Source: an uncultured Sphingomonas sp.
GTDB lineage: Bacteria; Pseudomonadota; Alphaproteobacteria; Sphingomonadales; Sphingomonadaceae
Assembly (NCBI GenBank): GCA_913776255.1
Contig: CAJYLV010000022.1
Span: 1 to 64,000 of the forward strand
Length of the DNA: 64,000 bases
Direction of reading: 5' to 3'
Within the stretch, counting starts at the first letter, position 1; each line of letters starts with the position of its first letter. Shown here one piece after another: positions 9,967 through 20,876 of this stretch. The position numbers and the translations under genes were made by a program. The notes beneath the pieces were generated by a model, which was given only the letters and a program-made list of their open reading frames with translations, was not told the origin of the DNA and ran no database searches.

Positions 9967-10695
9967 CTAGCTCGGCTCCGCCAGCGTCAGGATCGACACG
10001 CCGGTCGGCATCGGCACCCGTCCGACCAGATGCCGCTCGACGCGGAAAATCCGCTCGAACAACGCGTTGACCGGCGCGGCGGGCGGCGAGTCGTCGCTGT
10101 CGTCGCGGCCGGTCAGCCGCCCCGCCACCCGCGCCGCCGCCGCCAGCGGGAACAGCAGCGAGTTGAAATAGGTCAGCCCGCGCTCCTTCAGCCCCGCCTT
10201 ATGGATCGCGCCGAGCAGCGTCTTCTTCGAATAACGACGGTGATGGTGGTTCACGACGTCGTGCGCGCTCCACATCCATTGATGCGCCGGCACCGCGATC
10301 AGGATCTTGCCGCCCGGCGCGAGACAGTCGCGCATCGCCGCCAGCGCCGCCACATCGTCCTCGATATGCTCGACGACATCGAGCACCGCGATCAGGTCGT
10401 AATGCCCCCGCGGCACGCCGGGCAGCGCGGGCAGCGGCGCAGCGCCGACCGGCTTGCCGAGCCGCTGGCTCGCGATCGCGCGCGCCGCCGGATCGATCTC
10501 GATCGCATCGACATCGCCGAACCCCGCCAGCATCGGCAGGTTGTGCCCCGTGCCGCAACCGATCTCGAGGATGCGTGCCGGCGTCGGCAGCCGGCCCTCG
10601 CGCGTCAGGTAATCGGCGAGGATGTCGCGGCGTGCGCGATACCACCAATGTGTCGAGTCATGCTCGGCCATGCGATCATAGACGCGGCGGTCCAT
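9967..10695 (-). CDS. Class I SAM-dependent methyltransferase
   Basis: ILEIGCGTGHNLPML, DVVEHIEDD, LAPGGKILIAVPA. Confidence 0.9.
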   Translation of the reverse strand: MDRRVYDRMAEHDSTHWWYRARRDILADYLTREGRLPTPARILEIGCGTGHNLPMLAGFGDVDAIEIDPAARAIASQRLGKPVGAAPLPALPGVPRGHYDLIAVLDVVEHIEDDVAALAAMRDCLAPGGKILIAVPAHQWMWSAHDVVNHHHRRYSKKTLLGAIHKAGLKERGLTYFNSLLFPLAAAARVAGRLTGRDDSDDSPPAAPVNALFERIFRVERHLVGRVPMPTGVSILTLAEPS

Positions 10696-10711
10696 CAGCG
10701 ATTACCCCTGT

Positions 10712-11161
10712 TCAAGCGAACACCCAGAAACGGTACAGGACGAAGGTCAGCATCGGGGTGACGAACACGTTGGTGACCAGCGGCCACCAGGTCGCGCCAT
10801 GCAGCGGCCCGGTCAGCAGCCACACGAAGAAGGTGTTCATCGTGAAACTGACCAGCATGACAACCAGATAGCGCCCCCCCGTGCGCGCCACATTGTCACG
10901 TTCGCCCACGCCGCGAAAGCTCCACCGGCTGTGGATGAAATAGCCCGCCACCATCGACACCAGATAGCCGAGCACATTGGCGATCAGCGGCCAGATGCTG
11001 CGATGCTCGAGCGGCCAGCGCACCTGCGCATAGGTCGCGATCGGCCAGTAGACCGCGGCATAGAGCATGGTCGCCGCGCCGCCGGTCAGCCCGAAGCGGA
11101 CGATCTGCCAGAACAATGCGCGCAACTGATCGATCCTGCCGTGTGCCTGCAACGTCGCCAC
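10712..11161 (-). CDS. GtrA-family membrane protein
   Basis: Four TM segments; FGLTGGAATMLYAAVYW and NVLGYLVSMVAGYFIHSRWSF typical of GtrA. Confidence 0.88.
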   Translation of the reverse strand: MATLQAHGRIDQLRALFWQIVRFGLTGGAATMLYAAVYWPIATYAQVRWPLEHRSIWPLIANVLGYLVSMVAGYFIHSRWSFRGVGERDNVARTGGRYLVVMLVSFTMNTFFVWLLTGPLHGATWWPLVTNVFVTPMLTFVLYRFWVFA

Positions 11162-11267
11162 AACCCTGCCCTTTCCGCCGCCCGCCTACGGCCCCGCACC
11201 GGGGCTGGCAATGGGCGCGTCCGTCCGGGCGCGGGACGCCCGTTGCCGTTTCGCCGCCCGCGGCCTA

Positions 11268-11533
11268 GGGTCTGTACTCAACCGCAGCAAGGTCGTGACG
11301 GAGCGGATTTTGGCGCCAGGCCAGGAGCAAGGAGGGAGCGATGCCAAAGCATCGTGATCGACGCGCGACGCCGCATGGCGCCAAAATCCGCCCGCCGCAA
11401 AGCGGTCGCCGGTGGAAGGCCGCCCAGCTTTGTCGCGTGCTTGCGGGTAGCGCAGCTACCCGACTGCGCTGCGCTCCTCGTGGGCGGCCTTCCACCGGCG
11501 ATCACGATCCTTGCTGCGGTTGAGTACAGACCC
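11268..11533. mobile_element. 266-bp MITE-like element with nested inverted repeats
   Basis: 25-bp perfect TIR GGGTCTGTACTCAACCGCAGCAAGG; flanking TA on both sides; inner perfect inverted repeats of 16 bp and 20 bp. Confidence 0.85.
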
Positions 11534-11589
11534 TAAGCACCAAGCCATCGACGGGCTGCGCGTCATGGGCGTGGCGTGAAGGAATAGAG

Positions 11590-13386
11590 TTGACCGACCA
11601 TCTGTTGCCGCCCGCCCCGCTCGACCGGGCCGCGCGGACGCTCGACCGTCACTGGCTGCGGCTGACGATGCTGGCGTGGGCCGGCATCGCGATCTGGTAT
11701 GTCTGGCAGCGGTGGGCGGCGATCCACTGGCTGTCGCTCGGCGATACCGACGACAACATGCGGCTGATGCAGGTCCGCGCGCTGCTGGACGGTCAGGGCT
11801 GGTTCGATCTGCGCAACTACCGGCTCAATCCGCCGGGCGGGTTCGACATCCATTGGTCGCGGCTAGTCGACCTGCCGATCGCCGGGCTGATCGTGCTGCT
11901 GCGCCCGTTCGTCGGCGTCGCCGAGGCCGAGCGGCTGGCGTGCGGGATCGCGCCGCTGCTGCCGATGGCGGTGGTGCTGGTGGCGCTGGGCGCGACGCTG
12001 CGGCGGCTGGTGCATCCGCTGGCGTGGCCGCTGGGGATCGCGCTGTTCCTCGCCACCAACGTCGCGCTCGGCATGTTCATGCCCGACCGGATCGACCACC
12101 ACGGCTGGCAGCTGGCGATGCTCGCGGTGACGGTCGCCGGGCTGTGCGATCCGCACCTTCGGCGCGGCGGCGCACTGGTCGGCACCGCGACCGCGATTTC
12201 GCTTACGATCGGGCTCGAAATGCTGCCCTATGCCGCGATGGCGGGGGGTATTATCGCGCTCGCCTGGGTCTGGGAGCGGGCGGAACGCGAACGGCTGGCG
12301 TTCTACGCGCTCTCGCTCGCCGGTGGCGTGGCGGCCGGTTTCGCGGCGTTCACCTCCTACGCCAACCGCGTCTATCGCTGCGACGCGCTGACCCCCGTCT
12401 ATGCCTCCACAATGGTGCTGGCCGGCGGGCTGCTGCTGGCGCTTGCGGTTGTTTCCCCGCGCAAGCTGCTGATCCGCCTGGCCCTGGCGGTCGCGGCGGG
12501 GGCGGTAGTCGCGGCGTTCTTCGCGCTCGCCTTCCCGCAATGCCTCGGCCGGCCCGAGCAGGTGTCGAACGAACTCTATACGAGCTGGCTGTCGCAGGTC
12601 CGCGAGGCGAAGCCGATCTACCGCCACCCGCTGCGCGTCGCCCTCCCGATCGTCACCCTGCCCCTGATCGGATTGATCGGCGCGTTGTTCGCAACCTGGG
12701 CGGCACGGCGGCAGCCGACGCTGCGCGGCTGGGCGTGCGTAGCGCTGTTCGGCGCCTTTGCGGCGCTAATGCTGCTGTGGCAGGCGCGCGCGGGACCCGC
12801 GGCGCAACTCCTTGCCATTCCCGGTGCGGCGGCGCTGGCGTGGATGGCGGTGCCGTGGCTGACCGCGCCGCGCTTCTGGTGGGCCAAGGCGGCGGCGGCG
12901 GCGGCGCTGTTCGTGATCGTCTCCGGCAGCTTTACGCAGATCATCATCGACCGCTTCAAGGTCGACCGCCCCAACGCCTATGTCCGCCGCGTCAACAAGG
13001 CGACCGGGCGCTGCCTGACGATCCCGGCAATGCAGCCGCTCGACCGCTATCCGGCGCAGACCGTCTTCACCTTCGTCGACCTCGGCCCGCGGCTCATCAC
13101 GCTGACGCATCACGATGCGATCGCAGGACCGTATCACCGCAACGGCGATGCGATCCTCGACGTCCACCACGCATTCATGGGAACGCCCGAAGTGGCGCGC
13201 GCGATCATGAAGCGCCATAGCGCGACGATGCTGCTGGTATGCCCGGACATGGCCGAATCGACCAACTACCGCGCCAAGGCGCGCGGCGGCTTCTACGACC
13301 GGCTTGCCAAAGGCGAGCATTTCGACTGGCTGGTGCCGCTGCCGATCAAGAAAGGCTCGCCGTTCAGGGCGTTCCGGGTGGAATAG
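11590..13386 (+). CDS. Polytopic membrane protein, GT-C/STT3-like
   Basis: TTG start after AAGGAA; multiple TM helices; early LGDTDDNMRLMQVRALL acidic motif and PDRIDHHGWQ motif. Confidence 0.65.
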   Translation: MTDHLLPPAPLDRAARTLDRHWLRLTMLAWAGIAIWYVWQRWAAIHWLSLGDTDDNMRLMQVRALLDGQGWFDLRNYRLNPPGGFDIHWSRLVDLPIAGLIVLLRPFVGVAEAERLACGIAPLLPMAVVLVALGATLRRLVHPLAWPLGIALFLATNVALGMFMPDRIDHHGWQLAMLAVTVAGLCDPHLRRGGALVGTATAISLTIGLEMLPYAAMAGGIIALAWVWERAERERLAFYALSLAGGVAAGFAAFTSYANRVYRCDALTPVYASTMVLAGGLLLALAVVSPRKLLIRLALAVAAGAVVAAFFALAFPQCLGRPEQVSNELYTSWLSQVREAKPIYRHPLRVALPIVTLPLIGLIGALFATWAARRQPTLRGWACVALFGAFAALMLLWQARAGPAAQLLAIPGAAALAWMAVPWLTAPRFWWAKAAAAAALFVIVSGSFTQIIIDRFKVDRPNAYVRRVNKATGRCLTIPAMQPLDRYPAQTVFTFVDLGPRLITLTHHDAIAGPYHRNGDAILDVHHAFMGTPEVARAIMKRHSATMLLVCPDMAESTNYRAKARGGFYDRLAKGEHFDWLVPLPIKKGSPFRAFRVE

Positions 13387-13404
13387 CCTTCCACCGCGAC
13401 AGCC

Positions 13405-14022
13405 CTACCGCAACTGCTCCATCACTCCGTCGATCACGAACTGCACCGCCAGCGCGGCGAGCAGCACGCCGAGCAGGCGGGTGATGACCGCCTCGATCTT
13501 CGCGCCCAGCACGCGCATCAGCGGCCCCGCGGCAAGCAGCGAGATCAGCATCAGCAGCAAATTTGCCGCGAGCGCCGCCATCACCACCGCGGTCTGCTCG
13601 ATGCCATGGCTGCGCGCGGTGAGCAGCATCACCGACGCGATCGAGCCCGGACCGGCGATCATCGGCATCGCCATCGGGAAGATCGAGACGTCGTCAGCCT
13701 CTTCCTCGGTGATCTTGGCGGCGCGGTCCTCGCGGCGCTGGGTGCGCTTCTCGAACACCATCTCCAGCGCGATCAGGAACAGCATCACGCCGCCCGCGAT
13801 GCGGAACGACGCCAACTCGATGCCGAGCGCGTGGAGCAGCGGCTCGCCGGCCAGCGCGAAGACCAGCAGGATGCCCGCCGCGACCATTACCGCGCGGATC
13901 GCCATCGCGCGTCGGTGCGCGGCGGTCGCGCCGGCGGTGAGCCCGGCGAAGATCGGTGCGCAGCCGGGCGGATCGATGATGACGAACAGCGTGATGAACG
14001 ACGAGACGAACAGCTCGATCAT
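13405..14022 (-). CDS. MarC family integral membrane protein
   Basis: [31 protein letters not shown] and PMAMPMIAGPGSIASVM. Confidence 0.92.
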   Translation of the reverse strand: MIELFVSSFITLFVIIDPPGCAPIFAGLTAGATAAHRRAMAIRAVMVAAGILLVFALAGEPLLHALGIELASFRIAGGVMLFLIALEMVFEKRTQRREDRAAKITEEEADDVSIFPMAMPMIAGPGSIASVMLLTARSHGIEQTAVVMAALAANLLLMLISLLAAGPLMRVLGAKIEAVITRLLGVLLAALAVQFVIDGVMEQLR

Positions 14023-14891
14023 CAGAGCGCCGGATCGACCGCGATGCCGGCGCGCCGCCCGGCGGCGACGAGCGTGTTGCGCATCAGCACCGCGATGGTC
14101 ATCGGCCCGACGCCGCCCGGCACCGGCGTGATCGCGCCCGCGACCTCGGCTGCGCGCGGATCGACGTCGCCGACCAGCCCAGAATCGGTGCGGTTGATGC
14201 CGACGTCGATCACAGTCGCGCCGAGCTTGATCCATTCCGGCTGGACGAAGCCGGGGATGCCGACCGCCGCGACGACGATGTCGGCCTGGCGGACGTGCCC
14301 CATCACGTCGCGCGTGCGGCTGTGGACGGTGGTGACGGTGCAGCTCTGCTGGAGCAGCAGCGCCGCCATCGGCTTGCCGACGATGTTCGAACGGCCGATC
14401 ACCACCGCCTCCAGCCCCGCCAGATGCGGGTGGATGTCCTGGAGCAGCATCAGGCAGCCGAGCGGGGTGCACGGCACCAGCCCGTCGAGCCCGGTTGCGA
14501 GCCGCCCGGCATTGACCGGGTGGAAGCCATCGACGTCCTTATCGGGGTCGATGCGGGTGATCACCGCGCGTTCGTCGATATGCTTCGGTAGGGGCAATTG
14601 GACGAGGATGCCGTCGACCGTCCCGTCGGCGTTCAGGCGATCGACCAAAGCGATCAGCTCCGCCTCGGTCACGTCGGCGGACAGGCGATGCTCGAAACTC
14701 TCCATGCCGGCGGCGACGGTCGCCTTGCCCTTGGAGCGGACATAGACCGACGAGGCCGGGTCTTCGCCGACCAGCACCACCGCGAGGCCGGGCTTGCGCC
14801 CTGCCCGTTCGGTGAAGGCGGCGGCCGCGGTGGCGACACGGCCGCGCAGCTTGGCGGCAAAGGCTTTTCCGTCGATGAGGCGCGCAGTCAT
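14022..14891 (-). CDS. folD: Methylenetetrahydrofolate dehydrogenase/cyclohydrolase FolD
   Basis: [65 protein letters not shown]. Confidence 0.97.
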   Translation of the reverse strand: MTARLIDGKAFAAKLRGRVATAAAAFTERAGRKPGLAVVLVGEDPASSVYVRSKGKATVAAGMESFEHRLSADVTEAELIALVDRLNADGTVDGILVQLPLPKHIDERAVITRIDPDKDVDGFHPVNAGRLATGLDGLVPCTPLGCLMLLQDIHPHLAGLEAVVIGRSNIVGKPMAALLLQQSCTVTTVHSRTRDVMGHVRQADIVVAAVGIPGFVQPEWIKLGATVIDVGINRTDSGLVGDVDPRAAEVAGAITPVPGGVGPMTIAVLMRNTLVAAGRRAGIAVDPAL

Positions 14892-15190
14892 GGCGCGACC
14901 GCATAGAGCGAAGCGGCGACGCGCGCCAGCACCTGCGGATCGCCCGCGATCGTCAACCGCTTGAGCCGCGCGGTCTGGCCGGCGACCAGCGCGACGTCGC
15001 GCCTGGGCACGCCGAAATGTTTGGCGACCAGCTCGACCAGCGCCGCATTGGCCGCGCCGTCGACCGGCGCGGCGGCAAGGCGCGCCGCGAAATGCTCGTC
15101 GGTGCCGGCGAGCAGCGCGTCACGCCCGCCGCGCGGGGTGACGCGCACCGTGATGACGAGTCCGTTCGGGGTCTCGCGCCAGGCGCTCAG
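14888..15190 (-). CDS. DUF167 family protein
   Basis: [13 protein letters not shown]...[32 protein letters not shown]; start codon uncertain (possible CTG overlapping the YggT stop). Confidence 0.85.
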   Translation of the reverse strand: MSAWRETPNGLVITVRVTPRGGRDALLAGTDEHFAARLAAAPVDGAANAALVELVAKHFGVPRRDVALVAGQTARLKRLTIAGDPQVLARVAASLYAVAP

Positions 15191-15498
15191 ATCGCCGCGC
15201 CGCCGGTCATCGCGCTGATCGCGATATTGTTGAGGATGATGTTGAGGATCGCCATCAGCACCAGCACCACCGCCGGCGCGAAGTCGATCCCGCCGGTGTT
15301 CGGCAGCATCCGGCGGATCGGGCGGTACATCGGCTCGGTCAGCCGATCGAGCCCCTCGTACAGCGAGCGCACGAAGTTGTTCGAGGTGTTGACGACGTTG
15401 AACGAGATCAGCAGCGACAGCACGAATTGCACGATGATGATCCACCACACGAGGTTCAGGATCACCTGCAGGATCTGGATGATGGTGGTCGTCAGCAC
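15187..15498 (-). CDS. YggT family protein
   Basis: Two hydrophobic halves; LTEPMYRPIRRMLPNTGGIDFAPAVVLVLM. Confidence 0.93.
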   Translation of the reverse strand: MLTTTIIQILQVILNLVWWIIIVQFVLSLLISFNVVNTSNNFVRSLYEGLDRLTEPMYRPIRRMLPNTGGIDFAPAVVLVLMAILNIILNNIAISAMTGGAAI

Positions 15499-15565
15499 GC
15501 CGAGCGTCTCCCAATAGGTGTGCCGGTAATGTAGAGCACCGGCGGGCGGATCGAAAGGCTGCCGC

Positions 15566-16459
15566 TCATTTGCGGATCAGCGTGCCTGCGCCGCGCTTGG
15601 TAAAGATTTCGAGCAGCATCGCATGCGGCACCCGCCCGTCGAGCACCACCGCGGCGTCGACGCCGGATTCGACCGCGGCGACGCACGTCTCCAGCTTCGG
15701 GATCATCCCGCCCGAGATCGTGCCGTCGGCGCGTAGCTCGGCGACCGCGGCGGGGTTCAGGTCGGTGACCAGCTGCCCCTGCTTGTCGAGCACGCCCGCT
15801 ACGTCGGTGAGCAGGAAGAAGCGCGATGCGCCCAGCGCCGCGGCGATCGCCCCCGCCATCGTATCGGCGTTGATGTTATAGGTGTGGCCATCGGCACCGA
15901 TGCCGATCGGCGCGATCACGGGAATGATCCCGTCGCGGCTGAGCGAATCGATGATCCGGCGATCGACCGCGACCGGCTCGCCGACGAAGCCGAGGTCGAC
16001 CTTGCGCTCGATGCCCTGCAACGGATCGGGGTCGCTGCGGCCGACCTTCTCGGCTTGCACCAGCCCGGCGTCCTTGCCCGAGATGCCCACCGCGCGCCCG
16101 CCGGCGCGGCCGATCCAGCTGACGATTTCCTTGTTGATCGAGCCCGCCAGGACCATCTCGGCGATCTGCGCGGTCTCGGCGTCGGTGACGCGCAAGCCAT
16201 CGACGAAGCGCGATTCCACGCCCAGCCGCTTGAGCATCCGCCCGATTTGCGGCCCGCCGCCGTGCACCACGACCGGGTTGATCCCGACCGCCTTGAGCAG
16301 CACCACGTCCTCGGCGAAATCGGCCTGCGCCTCGGGATCGCCCATCGCGTGGCCGCCGTATTTCACGACGAAGGTCTTGCCGGCATAGCGCTGCAGATAG
16401 GGCAGCGCCTCGACCAAAGTTTCGGCCTTCAAGGCGGGCGACAGGTTCGGATCGGTCAT
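15566..16459 (-). CDS. argB: Acetylglutamate kinase
   Basis: [45 protein letters not shown]. Confidence 0.97.
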   Translation of the reverse strand: MTDPNLSPALKAETLVEALPYLQRYAGKTFVVKYGGHAMGDPEAQADFAEDVVLLKAVGINPVVVHGGGPQIGRMLKRLGVESRFVDGLRVTDAETAQIAEMVLAGSINKEIVSWIGRAGGRAVGISGKDAGLVQAEKVGRSDPDPLQGIERKVDLGFVGEPVAVDRRIIDSLSRDGIIPVIAPIGIGADGHTYNINADTMAGAIAAALGASRFFLLTDVAGVLDKQGQLVTDLNPAAVAELRADGTISGGMIPKLETCVAAVESGVDAAVVLDGRVPHAMLLEIFTKRGAGTLIRK

Positions 16460-16485
16460 GTGCGGCGCCATAGCGGCGGAGACGG

Positions 16486-17172
16486 TCAGGCGTCCAGACG
16501 GCGCCCGATCGCCACCAGCGCGTAGATCAGCGGCGGGACCAGCGCGACCGACAGCACGACCTTGGCGAGCATCTGCCCCGCCATCAGCCAGCCGACCGCC
16601 GACAACCCGAAGGCGATCGAGATGAACAGGATCGAATCGACGATCTGGCTGAGCGCACTGGCGGTCGCGGCGCGGAACCACAGCAACTTGCCGCCCTCCC
16701 TGCCCTTCAGCCACGAGAAGATCGTGACGTTCAGCGTCTGCGACACGCCGTAAGCGACGATCCCGCCCGCCCAGATCCACGGCGTCGCGCCCATCATCTG
16801 GTTGAACGCCGCCAGATGGCCACCGTCCATCTCCGGCGCGGCCGGCAGCACCAGCACGACCAGCGTCAGCACCATCGACACCAGCAAGGGCACGAACCCC
16901 ATCAGCACCAGCCGACCCGCGATCTTCTGCCCGTGCAGCTCGGCGACCGCGCTGGAGGTGACGACCAGCAGCAGGAAGGCGAAGATCCCCGCCTCGACCG
17001 CGAGCGGCGGCAGCCCGACCAGCGGCCCCAGCCGCGAGATCGGGCCGAGCGACACCTGCTTGTTGCCGAGCACCCCGGCGATGCAGACCATCCCGCCGTA
17101 GAAGATCGAGAAGGCGAACAGCGAGGGCGGGATCGCGCGGCGGGCGGGCGGGCGATGGTCGGGGTCTTCCAT
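16486..17172 (-). CDS. Queuosine precursor transporter (YhhQ/VUT family)
   Basis: [64 protein letters not shown]. Confidence 0.9.
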   Translation of the reverse strand: MEDPDHRPPARRAIPPSLFAFSIFYGGMVCIAGVLGNKQVSLGPISRLGPLVGLPPLAVEAGIFAFLLLVVTSSAVAELHGQKIAGRLVLMGFVPLLVSMVLTLVVLVLPAAPEMDGGHLAAFNQMMGATPWIWAGGIVAYGVSQTLNVTIFSWLKGREGGKLLWFRAATASALSQIVDSILFISIAFGLSAVGWLMAGQMLAKVVLSVALVPPLIYALVAIGRRLDA

Positions 17173-17230
17173 CGCGGCGGTGTACGGGGCGGCGGCGGGG
17201 CGGGCAAGGTGCTGGCGCGGCGTCAAACCT

Positions 17231-17305
17231 CGTCATTGCGAGCGCAGCGAAGCAATCCAGGTTCCGTGCGACGCCCTGGATTGCTTCGCTGCGCTCGCAA
17301 TGACG
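17231..17305. repeat. Inverted-repeat element family A, copy 2
   Basis: CGTCATTGCGAGCGCAGCGAAGCAATCCAGG...CTGGATTGCTTCGCTGCGCTCGCAATGACG. Confidence 0.9.
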
Positions 17306-17385
17306 GTCCACCCCGGCCCCGATCTTGGCTGGCGATCCGCCGGCGGGCATGTCATGGCGCGGAACTTCGGCAGCGAAGAAGAAAA

Positions 17386-18720
17386 ATGCAACGGACTCTC
17401 ATCGGCCTGGCGGGCATCGCCGTCATCCTGCTGCTCGCGACGCTGCTGTCGGCCGACCGGCGCGCGATCCGGCCGCGGATCGTCGCCAGCGCCTTCGCGC
17501 TACAGGCGACGATCGCGGTGATCGTGCTCTACTGGACGCCGGGGCGTGCCGCGCTCGCCGGGGCGTCGGCGGGGGTCGCGGCGCTGCTCGGCTATTCGCA
17601 GAAGGGCACCGAATTCCTGTTCGGCAATCTCGCCAGTCCCACGGTCGGCGGGCAGAGCTTCGCGATTGCGGCGCTGCCGGTCATCATCTTCTTCGCCAGC
17701 CTCGTCTCGATCCTTTATTATCTGGGGGTCATGCAGTTCGTGGTCCGCTGGATCGGCGGCGCGATCGAGAAGGTGATCGGGACCAGCAAGGTCGAAAGCC
17801 TGTGCGCGGCCGCCAACATCTTCGTCGGGCAGAGCGAATCGCCGCTGGTGATCCGCCCGTATCTCGCCGGGCTGACCCCGGCGCAGGTGTTCACGGTGAT
17901 GACCAGCGGGATGGCGGGCGTCGCGGGAACGATCCTCGCCGCCTATGCCTCGATGGGGATCAGCATCGACTATCTGCTCGCCGCCAGCTTCATGGCCGCG
18001 CCGGGCGGGATCCTGATGGCCAAGATCATCATGCCCGACCGCGTCGTGCCACCCGAGGGCGAGCTGCCGCTGGGCGACCTTCCCGACGAACAGCGCCAGA
18101 TCGAACTGGCCGAGGCGCGGATTAGCGGGCGCGGCCCTGCCGCGCTGCTGCCCGAGGGCACGCCCGGCGAGCCGCTGCCCGATGCGACGCATGACGAGGA
18201 AAAGCCCGCCAATCTCATCATGGCTGCCGCGCAGGGCGCGCAGACCGGCGTCAAGCTGGCGGTGGCGGTCGGCGCGATGGTGCTGGCGTTCGTCGCGCTG
18301 GTGGCGCTCGCCAACGGGCTGCTCGGCGCGGCGGGCGGGTTGATCGGGATGCCGGGGCTGAGCTTCCAGGGGCTGCTCGGCTATGTCTTCCAGCCGGTCA
18401 TGTACCTGCTGGGCGTGCCGTGGAACGAGGCGGGGATCGCCGGCGGGCTGTTCGGCGAGAAGATCGTGCTCAACGAGTTCGTGGCCTATATCGACCTCGG
18501 CAAGCAGGCAGCGGCGCTGTCGCCGCGGACGATCGCGGTGGTGACGTTCGCCTTGTGCGGCTTCGCCAATTTCAGCTCGATCGCGATCCAGATGGCGGTG
18601 ACCGGCAGCCTCGCCCCCAACCAGCGCCCGACGATCGCGCGGCTGGGGCTGCGCGCGCTGGCGGCCGGCAGCCTCGCCAATCTGATGAGCGCAGCGCTGG
18701 CGGGGTTGCTGATCGGCTGA
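17386..18720 (+). CDS. Concentrative nucleoside transporter (NupC family)
   Basis: [51 protein letters not shown]. Confidence 0.94.
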   Translation: MQRTLIGLAGIAVILLLATLLSADRRAIRPRIVASAFALQATIAVIVLYWTPGRAALAGASAGVAALLGYSQKGTEFLFGNLASPTVGGQSFAIAALPVIIFFASLVSILYYLGVMQFVVRWIGGAIEKVIGTSKVESLCAAANIFVGQSESPLVIRPYLAGLTPAQVFTVMTSGMAGVAGTILAAYASMGISIDYLLAASFMAAPGGILMAKIIMPDRVVPPEGELPLGDLPDEQRQIELAEARISGRGPAALLPEGTPGEPLPDATHDEEKPANLIMAAAQGAQTGVKLAVAVGAMVLAFVALVALANGLLGAAGGLIGMPGLSFQGLLGYVFQPVMYLLGVPWNEAGIAGGLFGEKIVLNEFVAYIDLGKQAAALSPRTIAVVTFALCGFANFSSIAIQMAVTGSLAPNQRPTIARLGLRALAAGSLANLMSAALAGLLIG

Positions 18721-18867
18721 CCCGGGGCGGCCGATGTTGGCGAAGGTTGCGCAGAACGGCCTGCACACGCGTCGGCGTGGCGGCGGTCGGCGGGCGCCTC
18801 GCTCATGCTGACAGATGTTGGACGGTGTAGGACAGCGATTGCGTGGTCGAACCGGTCTTCGATCGTC

Positions 18868-18951
18868 GTCGCCCCGGGCGTGACCCGGGGTCTCGCTTCT
18901 TACCCGACAGCCGAGCGAAGAAGCGGGGTCGCGGGTCAAGTCCGGGACGAC
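18868..18951. repeat. Inverted-repeat element family D, copy 1
   Basis: GTCGCCCCGGGCGTGACCCGGGGTCTCGCTTCTTA...GAAGCGGGGTCGCGGGTCAAGTCCGGGACGAC. Confidence 0.75.
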
Positions 18952-18982
18952 GGCTTGCGACCGAGGCATAACGCATACGGAA

Positions 18983-19010
18983 AAGGCCGCCGGATCGCTC
19001 CGACGGCCTT
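18983..19010 (-). terminator. Rho-independent terminator of the PEP-CTERM gene
   Basis: AAGGCCGTCGGAGCGATCCGGCGGCCTT hairpin followed by TT on the minus strand. Confidence 0.75.
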
Positions 19011-19035
19011 CCCGCACGCAAAGGTTGAAGCAGGA

Positions 19036-19848
19036 TCAGGCCAGCGCGGCCTTGCCGCTGCTGCGACGACGGCGGACCGCCGCGCCGATCATGCCGAAGC
19101 CGAGGATCATCGTCATCCAGGTGCCCGGCTCGGGCACCGCGCTCTTCACGGCGATCGAGTTCAGCTTGAACGCGTCGTTCCTGGTGTCCGGACCGAAATA
19201 CGAACCACCGATCACCCAGACGTTGCCGCCCTGGCTGGGCGAAAGGTTGTAGGTCTGCTTCGCCGCGCCCTTGTAATCGTCGCTGTTGCTGTTGAACCAG
19301 GCGTCGCCCGACTGCTTGCTGGTGTCGATCTTCAGCCCGTTCTCCAGCGACTTGAGCGTGGCGGCGGTCATCGCCGAACCGAAGCCGCTGTAGCCGCGCG
19401 CGATGAACGCGTCGTTGTCGCTGTAGTTGTTGCCGTACAGCTGGTAGGGATTGAGCACCGCCGACTGCAGCGAGACCGCCTGATCGAACTGCAGGACGAG
19501 GAATTCCCAGCCGTTCTTGTTGTCGATCGTGTGGTAGTTGCCGCCGGTGGTCTCACCGGTCTGGTAGATGCCCAGACCGTTCGCGCCCCACGAACCGATC
19601 TGCGCGACCTGATAGGTGCCGTCCAGCAGACGCGTCCACGCCGTCGCGCGCACGTTGAGCGTCGACTTGCCGTCCGTCGACTGTACGGCGTAGTTGACCG
19701 TATCATAGGCATAACGGCTGTCGTTGCTCACGATCGTCTTGCCGTTCGACGTGCCCGTGGCGGTGCTGATGACGAAATCGGCTGCCTGCGCCGGCATGGC
19801 GGCGAAGAGCGCGCCGGCGGCAATCGCGAGATGCGCGAAGCGAGTCAT
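19036..19848 (-). CDS. Secreted PEPxxWA-CTERM sorting domain protein
   Basis: Signal peptide and C-terminal AVPEPGTWMTMILGFGMIGAAVRRRR. Confidence 0.93.
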   Translation of the reverse strand: MTRFAHLAIAAGALFAAMPAQAADFVISTATGTSNGKTIVSNDSRYAYDTVNYAVQSTDGKSTLNVRATAWTRLLDGTYQVAQIGSWGANGLGIYQTGETTGGNYHTIDNKNGWEFLVLQFDQAVSLQSAVLNPYQLYGNNYSDNDAFIARGYSGFGSAMTAATLKSLENGLKIDTSKQSGDAWFNSNSDDYKGAAKQTYNLSPSQGGNVWVIGGSYFGPDTRNDAFKLNSIAVKSAVPEPGTWMTMILGFGMIGAAVRRRRSSGKAALA

Positions 19849-20005
19849 TTTGCTGGATTCCCCTTTACTTGATGGGCGCAGCCTTCCCTTATCTGGATCA
19901 GGACCGCAATTGGCTTGCGAACGCCCCCTGTCCCTGATCGAAACAGTTCCAGACACTTACCGACAGGAGTGGAATCGGGCGCGCTTGTCCCCTAAATGCG
20001 CCGCC

Positions 20006-20869
20006 ATGACCGAGATCACCGTTGCCGCGCTCCAGCTCGCCTTCTCCGCCGACATTGACGCGAACATCGCGAAGGTGTCCGACGCCGTGCGCGAGGCGCA
20101 TGGCCGCGGCGCGCAGGTGATCCTGCCGCCCGAATTGTTCGAGGGCGAGTATTTCTGCCGCGTCGAGGACGAATCGCTGTTCGCCAATGCCGCACCGGTC
20201 ACCGAGCACAAGGCGGTGCTGGCGATGCAGGCGCTGGCCGAGGCGCTGAAGGTGTACATTCCGACCAGCTTCTTCGAGCTGGACGGACCGCATCATTACA
20301 ATTCGCTGGCGATGATCGGCCCGGACGGCGAGGTGCAGGGCGTCTATCGCAAGAGCCATATCCCGGACGGACCGGGCTATGAGGAGAAATTCTATTTCCG
20401 GCCCGGCAACACCGGGTTCAAGGTGTGGAACGGGCCGCGCGCTCAAGGGCACCAGACCAAATTGGGCGTCGGCGTCTGCTGGGACCAATGGTACCCCGAA
20501 ACCGCGCGCGCGATGATGCTGATGGGTGCGGAGCTGCTATTCTATCCGACCGCGATCGGCAGCGAGCCGCACGACACGTCGCTCGATACCGCGCGGCTGT
20601 GGCGGCGCGCGATGGTCGGCCATGCGGTGTCGAACGTGGTGCCGGTGATCGCCGCCAATCGCGTCGGCGTCGAACACGGCCAGACTTTCTATGGCACCAG
20701 CTTCATCACCGACGAGCGCGGCGACATCCTCGCCGAGCTGGACCGCGAGGAAGAGGGGGTGATCGTCGCGACGCTCGACCTCGATCGCGTGCGGCGCCAC
20801 CGCGCGGCGTGCGGCTTCTTCCGCGACCGGCGGCCCGAGCTGTACGGGCGGCTGGTACAGGATATCTGA
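20006..20869 (+). CDS. aguB: N-carbamoylputrescine amidase
   Basis: Nitrilase-family E-K-C residues: ILPPELFEGEYFCR, YRKSHIPDGPGYEEKFYFRPGNTGFKVW, GVGVCWDQWYPE. Confidence 0.94.
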   Translation: MTEITVAALQLAFSADIDANIAKVSDAVREAHGRGAQVILPPELFEGEYFCRVEDESLFANAAPVTEHKAVLAMQALAEALKVYIPTSFFELDGPHHYNSLAMIGPDGEVQGVYRKSHIPDGPGYEEKFYFRPGNTGFKVWNGPRAQGHQTKLGVGVCWDQWYPETARAMMLMGAELLFYPTAIGSEPHDTSLDTARLWRRAMVGHAVSNVVPVIAANRVGVEHGQTFYGTSFITDERGDILAELDREEEGVIVATLDLDRVRRHRAACGFFRDRRPELYGRLVQDI

Positions 20870-20876
20870 GGCCCTG

